Counted from the stretch's first letter, positions 1 through 8,459 are shown. The stretch: DNA of 64,000 nucleotides from Gammaproteobacteria bacterium (GCA_020849475.1 JADLGE010000083.1:62001-126000), one strand, 5' to 3'. Translations and numbers: made by a program. The notes: a model not told the origin generated them from the sequence alone.

Positions 1-1098
1 GTGGCCGGCGATGTGAGCGGTGAAGAAGGCACGGTGCCCGTCCTCGAGACCGCGCTGGTGGTCTCCGACGGTATCGATTTCGCCACCGTCGCGCGCGAGG
101 GCGATGTGCTCGATGGTGGCACCGTGTTCGACATCGACTTCAACGCTGACCCGACCGGGCCGTCCAATGGTTTCGACGATCTCGGACGCGTCGCCTACCA
201 GGTGACCTACGCGAACGGCGTGCGCGCCATCAACGTGTGGACGCCACGCGCCCTGTGGCGCGGCAGCTTCGCGCCGCCCGATGGCGAAGCGCAGTGGGAC
301 GACGCGCACAACTGGCGTTTCGGCATGCTGCCCGGCGCGGCGCAGGATGCCGATATCGTCACTACCGGCGGTGTCATCCATGGCCCGGGCCACGACACCA
401 CGCTGGCCTCGCTGACGGTGGGCGGCTCCACCCGTCTGCTACTCGGCAGCGGTGGACTCGGCACCATCGGTGGCTTGGCCATTGGCGCCGACGCGAGTGT
501 AGAAGGTGGCGGCGCGGTGTCCGGACCGGTCTCCAATGAGGGCGCCATCCATGTCACGCCGGGCCACGCGCTGACCATGAACGGCGAACTCGTGAACGGC
601 GGTGAAATCCGCGTCGACGCTGTCGCCACTGTGCGCTTTGCGGGCGGCTATGCCGGCAGCGGCTTCATCAGCGGCGCGGGCGCCAGCCTGTTCGAAGGTG
701 GGCTCAGACCCGGCGACAGCCCGACGCTCATGCAGGTCGAAGGCGATATGGTGCTCGGCGACGCCAATGAGACCGTGCTCGAAATCGCCGGGCTGGCGCG
801 CGGCATGCAGTACGACGCGCTGGACGTCGGCGGTCATCTCACGCTCGGCGGCTCGCTGCGTATTGCGCTGCTGGACGGCTTCCAACTGGCCGCGGGGCAG
901 AGCTTCCTGCTGTTCGATGCCGGATTGCTGGACGGTGGCTTCGCTGACCTGCTGCTGCCCGAAATTGATGGCCTGACGCTCGCCTGGGGGCGTGACTCGC
1001 ACAGTCTGCGGCTCTCGGTGCAGGCGGTGCCGGTGCCGGACATGGCCTGGATGTTCGCCGCTGTTGCCTTGTGGATGCACCGCCGCCGGCGCCCTTGA
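1..1098 (+). CDS. C-terminal part of a repeat-rich exported protein with PEP-CTERM-like tail (5' truncated)
   Basis: The reading frame is open from the first base, so the true start probably lies outside the window; the GTG at position 1 need not be a start. The 365 visible residues begin with a region resembling the beta-propeller-like repeats of choice-of-anchor proteins (VAREGD and FDDLGRVAYQVTY segments). A glycine- and valine-rich stretch of beta-helix or autotransporter-passenger character follows. The tail reads VPVPD, then a hydrophobic segment (MAWMFAAVALWM), then HRRRRP. That is the layout of a PEP-CTERM sorting signal, although the exact Pro-Glu-Pro is replaced by Pro-Val-Pro-Asp. 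It is probably exported and processed by an exosortase/archaeosortase-type system, which is an inference because no exosortase gene lies in this window. Function unknown. Confidence 0.55.
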   Translation: MAGDVSGEEGTVPVLETALVVSDGIDFATVAREGDVLDGGTVFDIDFNADPTGPSNGFDDLGRVAYQVTYANGVRAINVWTPRALWRGSFAPPDGEAQWDDAHNWRFGMLPGAAQDADIVTTGGVIHGPGHDTTLASLTVGGSTRLLLGSGGLGTIGGLAIGADASVEGGGAVSGPVSNEGAIHVTPGHALTMNGELVNGGEIRVDAVATVRFAGGYAGSGFISGAGASLFEGGLRPGDSPTLMQVEGDMVLGDANETVLEIAGLARGMQYDALDVGGHLTLGGSLRIALLDGFQLAAGQSFLLFDAGLLDGGFADLLLPEIDGLTLAWGRDSHSLRLSVQAVPVPDMAWMFAAVALWMHRRRRP

Positions 1099-1231
1099 GG
1101 CCGGTGGGGCGTCGCGGTTCTCCATCCTTGGCCATGGCGGTCGCTAACGGCTGACGGTCTGCCGCGTCACGGCGCATGCTCGAACTGTCGGGCCGCGGCC
1201 CGGGTTTCGCCCTGCATGGGCACTATCTTCT

Positions 1232-1238
1232 GGAGGTG
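1232..1238 (+). promoter_or_regulatory. Strong Shine-Dalgarno site of the selenoprotein gene
   Basis: GGAGGTG lies 7 bases before the ATG at 1246. It fixes the start of the AhpD-like gene. No comparable site precedes the in-frame GTG at 1582, which argues that the part after the UGA is not a separately translated gene. Confidence 0.75.
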
Positions 1239-1245
1239 AATTGAC

Positions 1246-1839
1246 ATGACATCATCGAAATCACGCGAAGCCTGGGTCGAGATCCCGGGCCCGGCGAGCC
1301 ACAGTGAGCAGGCCGGCCCCTATGACTTCGGCTTCGTGCCGGCCATGGGACGGCTGCTGGCGGCTCATCCGCTCATCGGCCCGGCCTTCATGGCGCTCTA
1401 TGGCGCCGTCATGTTCGCCCCAGACGGCGCACTCAGCCGCGGTGAGCGTGAATTCGTCGCAGGCGTGGCCGCCGCTGCGCAGGGCTGCACCTACTGAACC
1501 GAGTCCCATACAGAATTCCTCCGTGTCGAGGGAGAAAGCCTGGAACTCGCGCAAGCCATCAAGCATCGGCGTTGGCGTGAAGTGGTCGACCTGACCGCCC
1601 GCCAGCGTGCGCTGGGTGAGCTCGCGGAAAAACTGTCGGCGACGCCGACCCGCATGCTGGAGCGTGACTGGCAGCCGTTGCGTGATCTCGGGTTCGATGA
1701 CCGGGCGTGCCTGGAAGTCGCGCACATCGTCGGTATCTTCAACCACCTCACGCGGCTTGCCGACGGACTGGGGCTCGAGCTCGACGCCGCCACGCGGGCC
1801 GCTGCCGAGTCGGGTGTGGCGCTGCGACGTCCGGACTGA
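1246..1839 (+). CDS. AhpD-like / peroxidase-related selenoprotein, UGA (Sec) at codon 84
   Basis: The frame has one internal TGA at 1495-1497 and then continues in the same frame to the stop ending at 1839, giving 197 residues if UGA is read as selenocysteine. Both halves match one family, the carboxymuconolactone decarboxylase-fold 'uncharacterized peroxidase-related enzymes': an N-terminal AWVEIP...MGRLLAAHPLIGPAFMALY and a C-terminal WQPLRDLGFDDRACLEVAHIVGIFNHLTRLADGLG. The UGA replaces the second cysteine of the redox motif: C81-T-Y-U84-T-E-S-H88. Spacing to E69, C81, U84 and H88 equals that of the M. tuberculosis AhpD active site (E118, C130, C133, H137). It is expected to be a thiol/selenol peroxidase or disulfide reductase in the cytoplasm. 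A hairpin fitting bacterial SECIS rules follows the UGA. The alternative is a nonsense mutation or base error in a Cys homologue, but UGA exactly at the catalytic Cys makes that unlikely. The Sec machinery genes are not in this window. Confidence 0.82.
1501..1548 (+). promoter_or_regulatory. Candidate bacterial SECIS element (bSECIS) inside the AhpD-like gene
   Basis: Directly after the UGA the mRNA can fold with upper stem 1516-1521 (UUCCUC) paired to 1528-1533 (GAGGGA), 6 bp with one G-U, closing the 6-nt loop CGUGUC at 1522-1527. The loop begins 25 nt after the UGA and has G as its second base, which fits the published bSECIS rules (loop 3-14 nt, G among its first two bases, 16-37 nt from UGA). 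A lower stem is also possible: 1501-1506 (GAGUCC) with 1542-1548 (GG-A-ACUC, one bulged A). SelB binding is inferred. Confidence 0.68.
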
Positions 1840-1882
1840 TACGTGCCTATCCCTGGCCGGCGAGGCCGCCGCGCGGCGCGGC

Positions 1883-3253
1883 CTACGGCGGGTGAGACGT
1901 CGAGAAAGCGCCACGCCACGCGGCCGCGGGGTGAGGAGCCTGCAGGCGGTCGTGACCGAAGAGCTTGCGACGCAGGCTGCCGGGCTGGTAGCCCGTGGCC
2001 GCGAGGCCGCGCCGGCGCAGCACCGGCATCAAGTGTTCGATGAATTCGATGTAGCTGCCAGGGATGACAGCATTGATGACGTTGATGCCGGCGATGCCTG
2101 CCGCCTGCCAGACGGCGAGCTGGTCGGCGATGCCCTCGGGGGTGCCGCTCACGCGGCTGCTGCGGCTGGCCAAGAGGCCGATGTCGCGCACCGTCGGCAC
2201 ACGCCCGTGAACGCTCGCGCGCACCCAGTCGAGCAAACTCTGCGCGCCTTCAGTGTGCAAGGTGTCGATGGGGCGATCGAGTGCGTCCACTTCTAGGTCT
2301 ATGCCCATCACGCCGCCGAGATGGGAGATCATCGCCTCGTGGTCGATGGCCTCGTCGAGTTCGCGGTCGCGCCGCGCGACCTCTGCCTCGGTGCTGCCGA
2401 TGATGAATGACAGACCCTGGAAGAACTTGATGGCGTCCGCCGCACGGCCATAGGCGGTAAGGCGCGCACGGATGGCTGCGATGGCCTGCGCCGCCAATGC
2501 CGGCGCCGGCGCCATCAGGAACACCGCCTCGGCATGGCGCGCCGCGAAATCCATGCCGGCCGGCGACGAACCGGCCTGGAACAGGAGCGGCGTGCGCTGC
2601 GGTGATGGCGTCACCAGGTGCGGCCCTTCGACGCGATAGCGCGGCCCGCGGTGATTGATTCGGTGCACTTTGTCCGGGTCGGCGTGCACGCCGCGCGTGC
2701 GATCGGCGAGCAGCGCGCCGTCGTCCCACGAGCCCTCCCACAGTTTGTACACCACTTCCATGTATTCCTCGGCCCACGCGTAGCGTTCGTCGTGGGGCGT
2801 GAGGTCGTCATGACCGAAGTTGCGTGCGCCATTGGCGAGCCCGTTGGTGACAATGTTCCAGGCAATGCGTCCCTGGCTTGCGTGGTCCAGGGTCGAGAGC
2901 TTGCGTGCGAAAGAGAAGGGATGGTCCTGCACGATGCTGCTGGTGATGGCCAGGCCGAGGTGCTCGGTGTGGCTCGCTAGCGCGGACAGGATGACCGCCG
3001 GGTCGTTGCTCGGGATCTGCAGCCCGGCTTTGATCGGGCGCCGGAAAGAGGCGTCGGGCGGACCGTAAACCCCGTGTACGTCGGCAAAAAAGATCACGTC
3101 GAAACGGCCGCGCTCGAGGGTCTTGACCAGCTCGACCCACAGCGCGAGCGCGTTGAAATCCAGCTGCTGACCATCGTCGCGTCGCCACAGGCCATGCAGT
3201 ATGTGAGAGGCCGTGTTCATGACGAACGCGGAGTAAAGCAGTGGTTGCGGCAC
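1883..3253 (-). CDS. LLM-class flavin-dependent monooxygenase, NtaA/SnaA/DszA type
   Basis: A 456-residue TIM-barrel flavin monooxygenase of the nitrilotriacetate/desulfurization (NtaA/SnaA/SoxA/DszA) branch of the bacterial luciferase superfamily, which uses FMNH2 supplied by a separate reductase. Family marks visible are LYSAFVMNTASHILHGLWR near the N-terminus, FDVIFFADVHGVYG, DPAVILSALASHTEHLGLAITSS, the phosphate-binding RIAWNIVTN, FGHDDLTPHDERYAWAEEYMEVVYKLWEGSW and PLLFQAGSSPAGMDFAARHAEAVF. The start is GTG with GGAGA about 7 bases upstream. Substrate cannot be told from sequence; relatives act on aminopolycarboxylates, sulfur heterocycles or alkanesulfonates. No reductase gene is adjacent. 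It is convergent with the selenoprotein gene, whose stop lies only 43 bases away. Confidence 0.85.
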   Translation of the reverse strand: MPQPLLYSAFVMNTASHILHGLWRRDDGQQLDFNALALWVELVKTLERGRFDVIFFADVHGVYGPPDASFRRPIKAGLQIPSNDPAVILSALASHTEHLGLAITSSIVQDHPFSFARKLSTLDHASQGRIAWNIVTNGLANGARNFGHDDLTPHDERYAWAEEYMEVVYKLWEGSWDDGALLADRTRGVHADPDKVHRINHRGPRYRVEGPHLVTPSPQRTPLLFQAGSSPAGMDFAARHAEAVFLMAPAPALAAQAIAAIRARLTAYGRAADAIKFFQGLSFIIGSTEAEVARRDRELDEAIDHEAMISHLGGVMGIDLEVDALDRPIDTLHTEGAQSLLDWVRASVHGRVPTVRDIGLLASRSSRVSGTPEGIADQLAVWQAAGIAGINVINAVIPGSYIEFIEHLMPVLRRRGLAATGYQPGSLRRKLFGHDRLQAPHPAAAWRGAFSTSHPP

Positions 3254-3406
3254 GACTGTCTCCTGGGTGCGGAAGCGTCTGCAGTCTAGCCCGGTTTACC
3301 GTGCCCGTGGCGCGCGGCCGCCAGGTTCGCGACCGCCCCGGGGGGGCGTGGTCGAGCGTCGACGATAATTGGCTTGTGTCCCCGGCAGCGGGGCGGCAGC
3401 GCGCAT

Positions 3407-4921
3407 TCATCGCGACACTGCACGCCGGTCCAGCGCACGAAAGGACACCGCCTCCGCGATATGCGATTCATCGATTTCATCGGCCTCTGCAAGGTCGGCG
3501 ATGGTCAGGGCAACGCGCAAAATCTTGTGATAGCCACGCGCACTCAAGCCGAGTTTTTCCAGGGCATGGGCAAGCAGCCGCCGCGCTTCCTCGCGCAGCC
3601 TGCAGCGGGCAAGGAGCTCAGGGCCAGGCAGGCTGCCGTTGGTCACGCCTTGTCGGGCTATCTGCACACTGCGCGAATGTTCTACCCGTGCACGCACCGC
3701 TGCGCTGCCTTCTGCGCGTGTTTCGGGCACTTCCAGCAATTCCTCGGTCTGGCGCGGCACTTCCACGTGCAGATCGATGCGTTCCGCGAGCGGCCCTGAA
3801 ATGCGCGCACGGTAGGCGGTGACGCGTTCCGGGGTACAAATGCATTGCTTGCGCGTATCGCCATGAAAGCCGCAAGGACAGGGATTCATGGCCGCCACCA
3901 GCAGGAAGCTGGCCGGAAAGCGCACTGAGCGGGCGGCCCGCGCCACCGTGATATGGCCGGCCTCGAGCGGCTCGCGCAGCGCTTCGAGGGCGCGCCGTTC
4001 GAACTCCGGCAGTTCATCCATGAACAACACGCCATGATGGGCGAGCGAGATCTCGCCCGGGCGCGGCACGCGTCCGCCGCCAACCAGGGCCACCGCCGAG
4101 GCTGAATGGTGTGGCGCGCGAAACGGCGGCGCGCGCCAGTCATCGAGGCGTGAGGCTTGCGCGGCAATGGAATGGATGGCCGCAACGGCCAGTGCCTGCT
4201 CTTCGCTCAGTGGCGGTAGAAGTCCCGGTACGCGCATGGCGAGCATGGTCTTGCCCGTGCCGGGCGGACCAATGAGCAGCAGGTTGTGGCCGCCGCAGGC
4301 GGCGATTTCCAAGGCGCGCCGGGCGCGAGGTTGACCAATGACATCTGCCAGGTCGGGCAGGCTGGCGGCGCTGCGCGCGCGCTTGGGCACGGTATGAGCC
4401 GGTAAACGGGCCTGGCCCTGCAGGTGCATGCAGACCGCCTGCAAGCTGTGCGCGGCCCGCACTTCGACGCCTTCGATGAGGGCGGCCTCGTCGGCGTCCG
4501 CGCCCGCCACGAATACGGCGTGGCCCACATCGCGCGCGGCCAGCGCCGCCGCCAGCGTGGTGCCGACGGCGCGCAGGCCGCCATCCAGGGCCAGCTCGCC
4601 GATGAACTCGGCGTTAGCCAGTGCTGCCGTGGGGATTTGATGGGAGGCGGCGAGTATGCCGATGGCGATCGCCAGATCGAAGCGCGTGCCTTCCTTGGGA
4701 ATATCGCCGGGCGCGAGGTTGACGGTGATACGCCGCTGCGGGAAGTCGAATCCAGAATTGATCAGCGCCGAGCGCACCCGCTCGCGACTTTCCCTGACGG
4801 CGGTTTCCGGCAGCCCGACGATGGTGAACGACGGCAGACCGTTGGAGAGATGGGTTTCGACACAGATGGCCAAGGCATCCATGCCGTCCTGGCAACGGGT
4901 ATAGGCGAGCGCGATGGACAT
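3407..4921 (-). CDS. comM: YifB/ComM family Mg-chelatase-like AAA+ ATPase
   Basis: 504 residues from the ATG at 4921, chosen because AGGGA stands just upstream and homologues begin MSIALAYTR; an in-frame codon 27 bases upstream is less likely. The N-terminal ChlI-like domain (MDALAICVETHLSNGLPSFTIVGLPETAVRESRERVRSAL) is followed by the AAA+ core with Walker A GPPGTGKTML and Walker B-type MDELPEF. A C-terminal Mg-chelatase-type region carries CPCGFHGD and the sensor segment LSARGYHKILRVALTIADL. ComM acts as a hexameric helicase promoting branch migration during natural transformation in Vibrio and Acinetobacter; that role is inferred here. Confidence 0.93.
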   Translation of the reverse strand: MSIALAYTRCQDGMDALAICVETHLSNGLPSFTIVGLPETAVRESRERVRSALINSGFDFPQRRITVNLAPGDIPKEGTRFDLAIAIGILAASHQIPTAALANAEFIGELALDGGLRAVGTTLAAALAARDVGHAVFVAGADADEAALIEGVEVRAAHSLQAVCMHLQGQARLPAHTVPKRARSAASLPDLADVIGQPRARRALEIAACGGHNLLLIGPPGTGKTMLAMRVPGLLPPLSEEQALAVAAIHSIAAQASRLDDWRAPPFRAPHHSASAVALVGGGRVPRPGEISLAHHGVLFMDELPEFERRALEALREPLEAGHITVARAARSVRFPASFLLVAAMNPCPCGFHGDTRKQCICTPERVTAYRARISGPLAERIDLHVEVPRQTEELLEVPETRAEGSAAVRARVEHSRSVQIARQGVTNGSLPGPELLARCRLREEARRLLAHALEKLGLSARGYHKILRVALTIADLAEADEIDESHIAEAVSFRALDRRAVSR

Positions 4922-5030
4922 GCTTTCCCTGCAAATTCGACCCCGCATCCTGCGAGGTAGGTGGGTGACACTACGACGTCGGTCAGTCTAGCGAAGCCAG
5001 ACGGCGCGCGTCGAATGAAATCTCGCGGCG

Positions 5031-5282
5031 TCAGGTGAGCGGCGCGCCCGTCTCCCGTTCCGCGATCTGCTTTTCGAGTCGGTCCAGTTTCTCGCGCGTG
5101 CGCCGCAGCAGCGCGCTCTGCGCGTCGAATTCTTCCCGCGTCACCACGTCCATGCGCGCGAGGCTCGCTTCCAGCACCGCCTTGACGTTGGTCTTGAACT
5201 CGGCGCGCAGTGCAGCCAGGTCCGCAGGGAGCAGTGCGCCGATGCGTTCGCTCATGGCTTCGATGGTCTTCAAATCAATCAC
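5031..5282 (-). CDS. ubiK: Ubiquinone biosynthesis accessory factor UbiK (BMFP domain)
   Basis: 83 residues from a GTG start at 5282, with GGGAGA about 8 bases upstream; the frame stays open further upstream, but family members start MIDxKxIE. The body IEAMSERIGALLPADLAALRAEFKTNVKAVLEASLARMDVVTREEFDAQSALLRRTREKLDRLEKQIAE is the BMFP/YqiC signature. It has an amphipathic N-terminal helix and a C-terminal trimeric coiled coil. UbiK works with UbiJ in aerobic coenzyme Q synthesis at the inner membrane. Its position beside yifB/comM, and often next to glnK, is common in proteobacteria. Confidence 0.9.
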   Translation of the reverse strand: MIDLKTIEAMSERIGALLPADLAALRAEFKTNVKAVLEASLARMDVVTREEFDAQSALLRRTREKLDRLEKQIAERETGAPLT

Positions 5283-5423
5283 GACATGTCTCCCGCGTGT
5301 CAGGCAAGCGTAAAGCGCACTTGCGCAAGCCGCCAGCCCTGAAAATCGCACCGCAGCAGTGCAATCCCGGGCGAACTGCTTCGCGGTGGTGCGCTCGTCT
5401 TCGAAAGTTCATCACATTTTCTC

Positions 5424-5450
5424 AGATCTTTCATTACAAAGATCTTGTAA
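5424..5450 (+). promoter_or_regulatory. Nested inverted repeats in the torF-glnK-amtB upstream region
   Basis: AGATCTTT (5424-5431) and AAAGATCT (5438-5445) form a perfect 8+8 bp inverted repeat around a 6-bp spacer. Overlapping it, TTACAA (5434-5439) and TTGTAA (5445-5450) form a 6+6 repeat. The stretch is AT-rich against a GC-rich background and lies 31-57 bp upstream of the sigma-54-like promoter. It could be a regulator-binding or IHF/enhancer region. Binding is not demonstrated. Confidence 0.45.
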
Positions 5451-5480
5451 CTATAAAATTTTAAATTATTATTTCATCCA

Positions 5481-5496
5481 TGGCACACATGGTGCA
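5481..5496 (+). promoter_or_regulatory. Sigma-54-type promoter for torF-glnK-amtB
   Basis: TGGCAC-N5-GTGCA matches the -24/-12 consensus TGGCAC-N5-TTGCA with one mismatch and correct spacing of the invariant GG and GC. It stands about 100 bases before the torF start, in front of P-II and ammonium-transporter genes that are classic NtrC/sigma-54 targets. The same bases are partly palindromic (GCAC-N5-GTGC) and could instead be half of an NtrC site. Confidence 0.6.
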
Positions 5497-5581
5497 TACG
5501 TTGGTCAACGGCTTTTTCCGGCTGCTCCCAGGAGCGCCAGGAAAGCGACCAGTCTTTGAAAGTCCGGAGGAAACGAAAGTG

Positions 5582-6397
5582 ATGAATAAGCTCAGTGCAA
5601 TTGGCGCGGCCGTCGCGCTGGCAAGTGTGGCAATGGGTGCGACCGCGGAAGAGGCTTCTTCGCCTCATGTGTTCGCCGCCAACGTCGCCTTGACCACCAA
5701 CTACATGTTCCGTGGCATTACCCAGACCGACAACGGTCCGGCCATCCAGGGCGGTTTCGACTACCAGTACACCCCGGTCGGCTTCTACGCTGGCGCGTGG
5801 GCTTCGAACGTTGAACTGGCGGTGCCGAACAGTGCGGCCATCAGCACCAACAATCGAGCGTCGGTGGAACTCGACTACTACGGCGGCTTCGCGGGCGCTC
5901 TGGCCAATGGCGTGGGTTGGGACATCGGCGGCATCTACTACTCCTACCCGGGGCAGAACGAAGACGGCAAGCTCATCAAGAACGGCGTGGTGACATCCGC
6001 TGGCGCCGACTACGACTACGCCGAAGTCTATTTGAAGACGAGCTACGCCTTCACCGGCGTCACCTACAGCCCGACCGTCAAGGGCGGCGTGTACTACTCG
6101 CCGGAATATTTCGGTGAAGATGGCGACAGCGTGTACGGCTTCGGCACGTTCGGCGTGACCCTGCCCTATGACGTCGGCCTGTCGGCCACGGTCGGCTACC
6201 TGACGGTTGACGGTGACAAGACCACCGGCCTCATCGATGGTTACGACTATGTCCACTATTCGATCGGCGTGAGCAAGGCGGTTGGCAAGCTCAACCTCAA
6301 CCTGTCGTGGAACGACGCCGACGGCGGCTGCACCGACGTGACCGGCAAGGCTGGCATGTGCGAAGGCGTGGTCTTCGCAGTTTCCAGCGCCTGGTAA
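5582..6397 (+). CDS. TorF-family putative porin
   Basis: 271 residues from the ATG at 5582, preceded by GGAGGAAA; an in-frame ATG at 5480 is rejected because the likely promoter overlaps it and the signal peptide would be buried. The signal peptide is MNKLSAIGAAVALASVAMGATAEE. The mature part opens with NVALTTNYMFRGITQTDNGPAIQGGFDYQY, the hallmark of the 'gcw_chp' TorF family, and alternates beta strands to a terminal aromatic (SSAW), as expected for an outer-membrane barrel. Such genes often sit before glnK-amtB, and a role in uptake of nitrogen compounds is inferred from that context. Confidence 0.88.
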   Translation: MNKLSAIGAAVALASVAMGATAEEASSPHVFAANVALTTNYMFRGITQTDNGPAIQGGFDYQYTPVGFYAGAWASNVELAVPNSAAISTNNRASVELDYYGGFAGALANGVGWDIGGIYYSYPGQNEDGKLIKNGVVTSAGADYDYAEVYLKTSYAFTGVTYSPTVKGGVYYSPEYFGEDGDSVYGFGTFGVTLPYDVGLSATVGYLTVDGDKTTGLIDGYDYVHYSIGVSKAVGKLNLNLSWNDADGGCTDVTGKAGMCEGVVFAVSSAW

Positions 6398-6449
6398 GTC
6401 GGCGGTCGTATCCGCTGGCTCGACGAGCCGTTATTCTTAATTGACTTAG

Positions 6450-6863
<414 letters not shown>

Positions 6864-7169
6864 GCGCAGCGCGCTCGGCGTGATGCAAGCGTGCCGGGAC
6901 AACTGAATTCGAATAAATAATCAAATCCGGCCGGCCTGTTCTGGTCCGGCCGCGATAGCGAACCATACTGCAGTCGTGCAACCTGGGCGGACGCACGACA
7001 GGGCAAGGTGATTTGCACAGGCGGTGTCAGCGGCGCGGCATCACGGCAAGCGATCATTGAGATTTGCCGGCTGAAGCGTCACCACCGCACACGGACTCAC
7101 CCAACAACACTGCCAGTCGCACGGCAGCGGTGAGTCACCAATAACAATAGATCTCTGGGGAGGACTCCC
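6864..7169 (+). other. glnK-amtB intergenic region with hairpins
   Basis: 306 bases without a recognisable gene. A stem 6928-6934/6946-6952 (7 bp, 11-nt loop) follows glnK. Nearer amtB lies a compound hairpin described separately. The amtB Shine-Dalgarno sequence is GGGGAGGA. I see no T-run terminator and no clear second sigma-54 promoter. Confidence 0.6.
7094..7136 (+). promoter_or_regulatory. Two-tier hairpin in the amtB leader
   Basis: GACTCACC (7094-7101) pairs perfectly with GGTGAGTC (7129-7136). Inside it CTGCC (7110-7114) pairs with GGCAG (7123-7127) around the 8-nt loop AGTCGCAC. The structure ends about 17 bases before the amtB Shine-Dalgarno sequence, so it could influence translation or transcript stability. 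No known riboswitch is recognised. Confidence 0.4.
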
Positions 7170-8447
7170 ATGTCGCGCATTCTGCTTGGGTTGATTCTGG
7201 CAGCGCTGCCATGGGTGGCAAGCGCCGAGGGCGTGAACAGCGGCGACGGCGCGTGGTTGCTGACCGCCACGGCGCTGGTCTTGTTCATGACCCTGCCCGG
7301 CCTCGCGCTGTTCTACGGCGGCCTGGTGCGCGCCAAGAACGTGCTGTCGATACTCATGCAGTGCTTCGCACTGACTTGCATGGTTACCCTCCTGTGGGTG
7401 GTGGCGGGCTACGGACTCGCGTTTGGCGACGGCGGCGCCTGGAACAAATTCATCGGCGGCGGCAAGTTCCTGCTCGCCGGTATCACGCGCGACAGCGTGA
7501 GCGGCACTGTTCCCGAGTCGGTGTTTCTCATGTTCCAGATGACGTTCGCGATCATCACCCCTGCGCTGGTGGTCGGTGGCTATGCCGAGCGCATGAAGTT
7601 TTCCGCGGTGCTGGTGTTCAGCACATTGTGGTTGATGCTGGTTTACGTGCCGGTGTGCCACTGGGTATGGGGCAATGGCTGGCTCATGCAGATGGGATTG
7701 CTGGATTTCGCCGGCGGCACGGTAGTGCATATCAATGCCGGTGTCGCATCGCTGGTGGCGGCGCTGCTGCTCGGCAACCGGCGCGGGTTTCCGCAAAGTG
7801 CCATGCCCCCCCACAACCTCACCATGACGGTGACCGGGGCCTCGATGCTGTGGGTCGGGTGGTTCGGTTTCAACGCCGGCAGCGCGGTGGCGGTCAACGG
7901 TGACGCTGGTATGGCGATGCTGGTGACACACATCGCCGCGGCGGCTGGCTCGTTGTCGTGGATGGCCATCGAATGGTTCAAGCACGGCAAGCCCAGTGTG
8001 CTCGGCATCGTGACGGGCATGGTGGCTGGCCTCGGAACGATCACCCCGGCTTCCGGCGTGGCCGGCCCGATGGGCGCCCTTGCCATTGGCCTGACGGCCG
8101 GCGTGGTCTGTTATCTCAGCACGCAACTCGTCAAGCGCGTGCTGCGCATCGACGACTCGCTGGACGTTTTCCCTGTCCACGGCGTCGGCGGCATACTCGG
8201 GACTTTCCTTGCGGGTGTGGTGGTGTCGGCGGATTTTGGCGGCAAGGGCCTCGCCGAAGGTGTCACTCTCGGGCACCAGATGACCGTGCAGCTCATCGGT
8301 ATCGTCAGCATCGGTCTGTACTGCGCGTTGCTGACCTTCATCCTGCTCAAGGTGACGCAGGCCTTGGTCGGTCTGCGGGTCGCGCCCGAGACCGAGACCG
8401 AAGGTCTCGATTTGGGTGAGCACGACGAGCGCGGCTACATACTGTAG
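7170..8447 (+). CDS. amtB: Ammonium transporter AmtB
   Basis: 425 residues with a cleavable signal peptide (MSRILLGLILAALPWVASAEG) followed by about 11 membrane helices, as in E. coli AmtB. Visible family segments are FYGGLVRAKNVLSILMQCF, TFAIITPALVVGGYAERMKFSA, the pore histidine regions VVHINAGVASLVAALLLG and FPVHGVGGILGTFLAGV, and GWFGFNAGS. It conducts NH3/NH4+ across the inner membrane as a trimer gated by GlnK. ATG follows GGGGAGGA. Last gene of the torF-glnK-amtB unit. Confidence 0.96.
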   Translation: MSRILLGLILAALPWVASAEGVNSGDGAWLLTATALVLFMTLPGLALFYGGLVRAKNVLSILMQCFALTCMVTLLWVVAGYGLAFGDGGAWNKFIGGGKFLLAGITRDSVSGTVPESVFLMFQMTFAIITPALVVGGYAERMKFSAVLVFSTLWLMLVYVPVCHWVWGNGWLMQMGLLDFAGGTVVHINAGVASLVAALLLGNRRGFPQSAMPPHNLTMTVTGASMLWVGWFGFNAGSAVAVNGDAGMAMLVTHIAAAAGSLSWMAIEWFKHGKPSVLGIVTGMVAGLGTITPASGVAGPMGALAIGLTAGVVCYLSTQLVKRVLRIDDSLDVFPVHGVGGILGTFLAGVVVSADFGGKGLAEGVTLGHQMTVQLIGIVSIGLYCALLTFILLKVTQALVGLRVAPETETEGLDLGEHDERGYIL

Positions 8448-8459
8448 GCATTCGGCGCG

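Noticed and set aside
1582-1839. A separate small gene after the UGA in the AhpD-like gene
   Set aside because: It has no ribosome site, starts mid-domain and continues the same frame and family; reading it as part of one selenoprotein is simpler.
5480-5581. An upstream start for the TorF porin
   Set aside because: The extension precedes a clean signal peptide and good ribosome site at 5582 and overlaps a sigma-54-like promoter.
7094-7136. A glutamine or other known riboswitch before amtB
   Set aside because: No conserved core of a known class is visible; only a simple two-tier hairpin can be supported.
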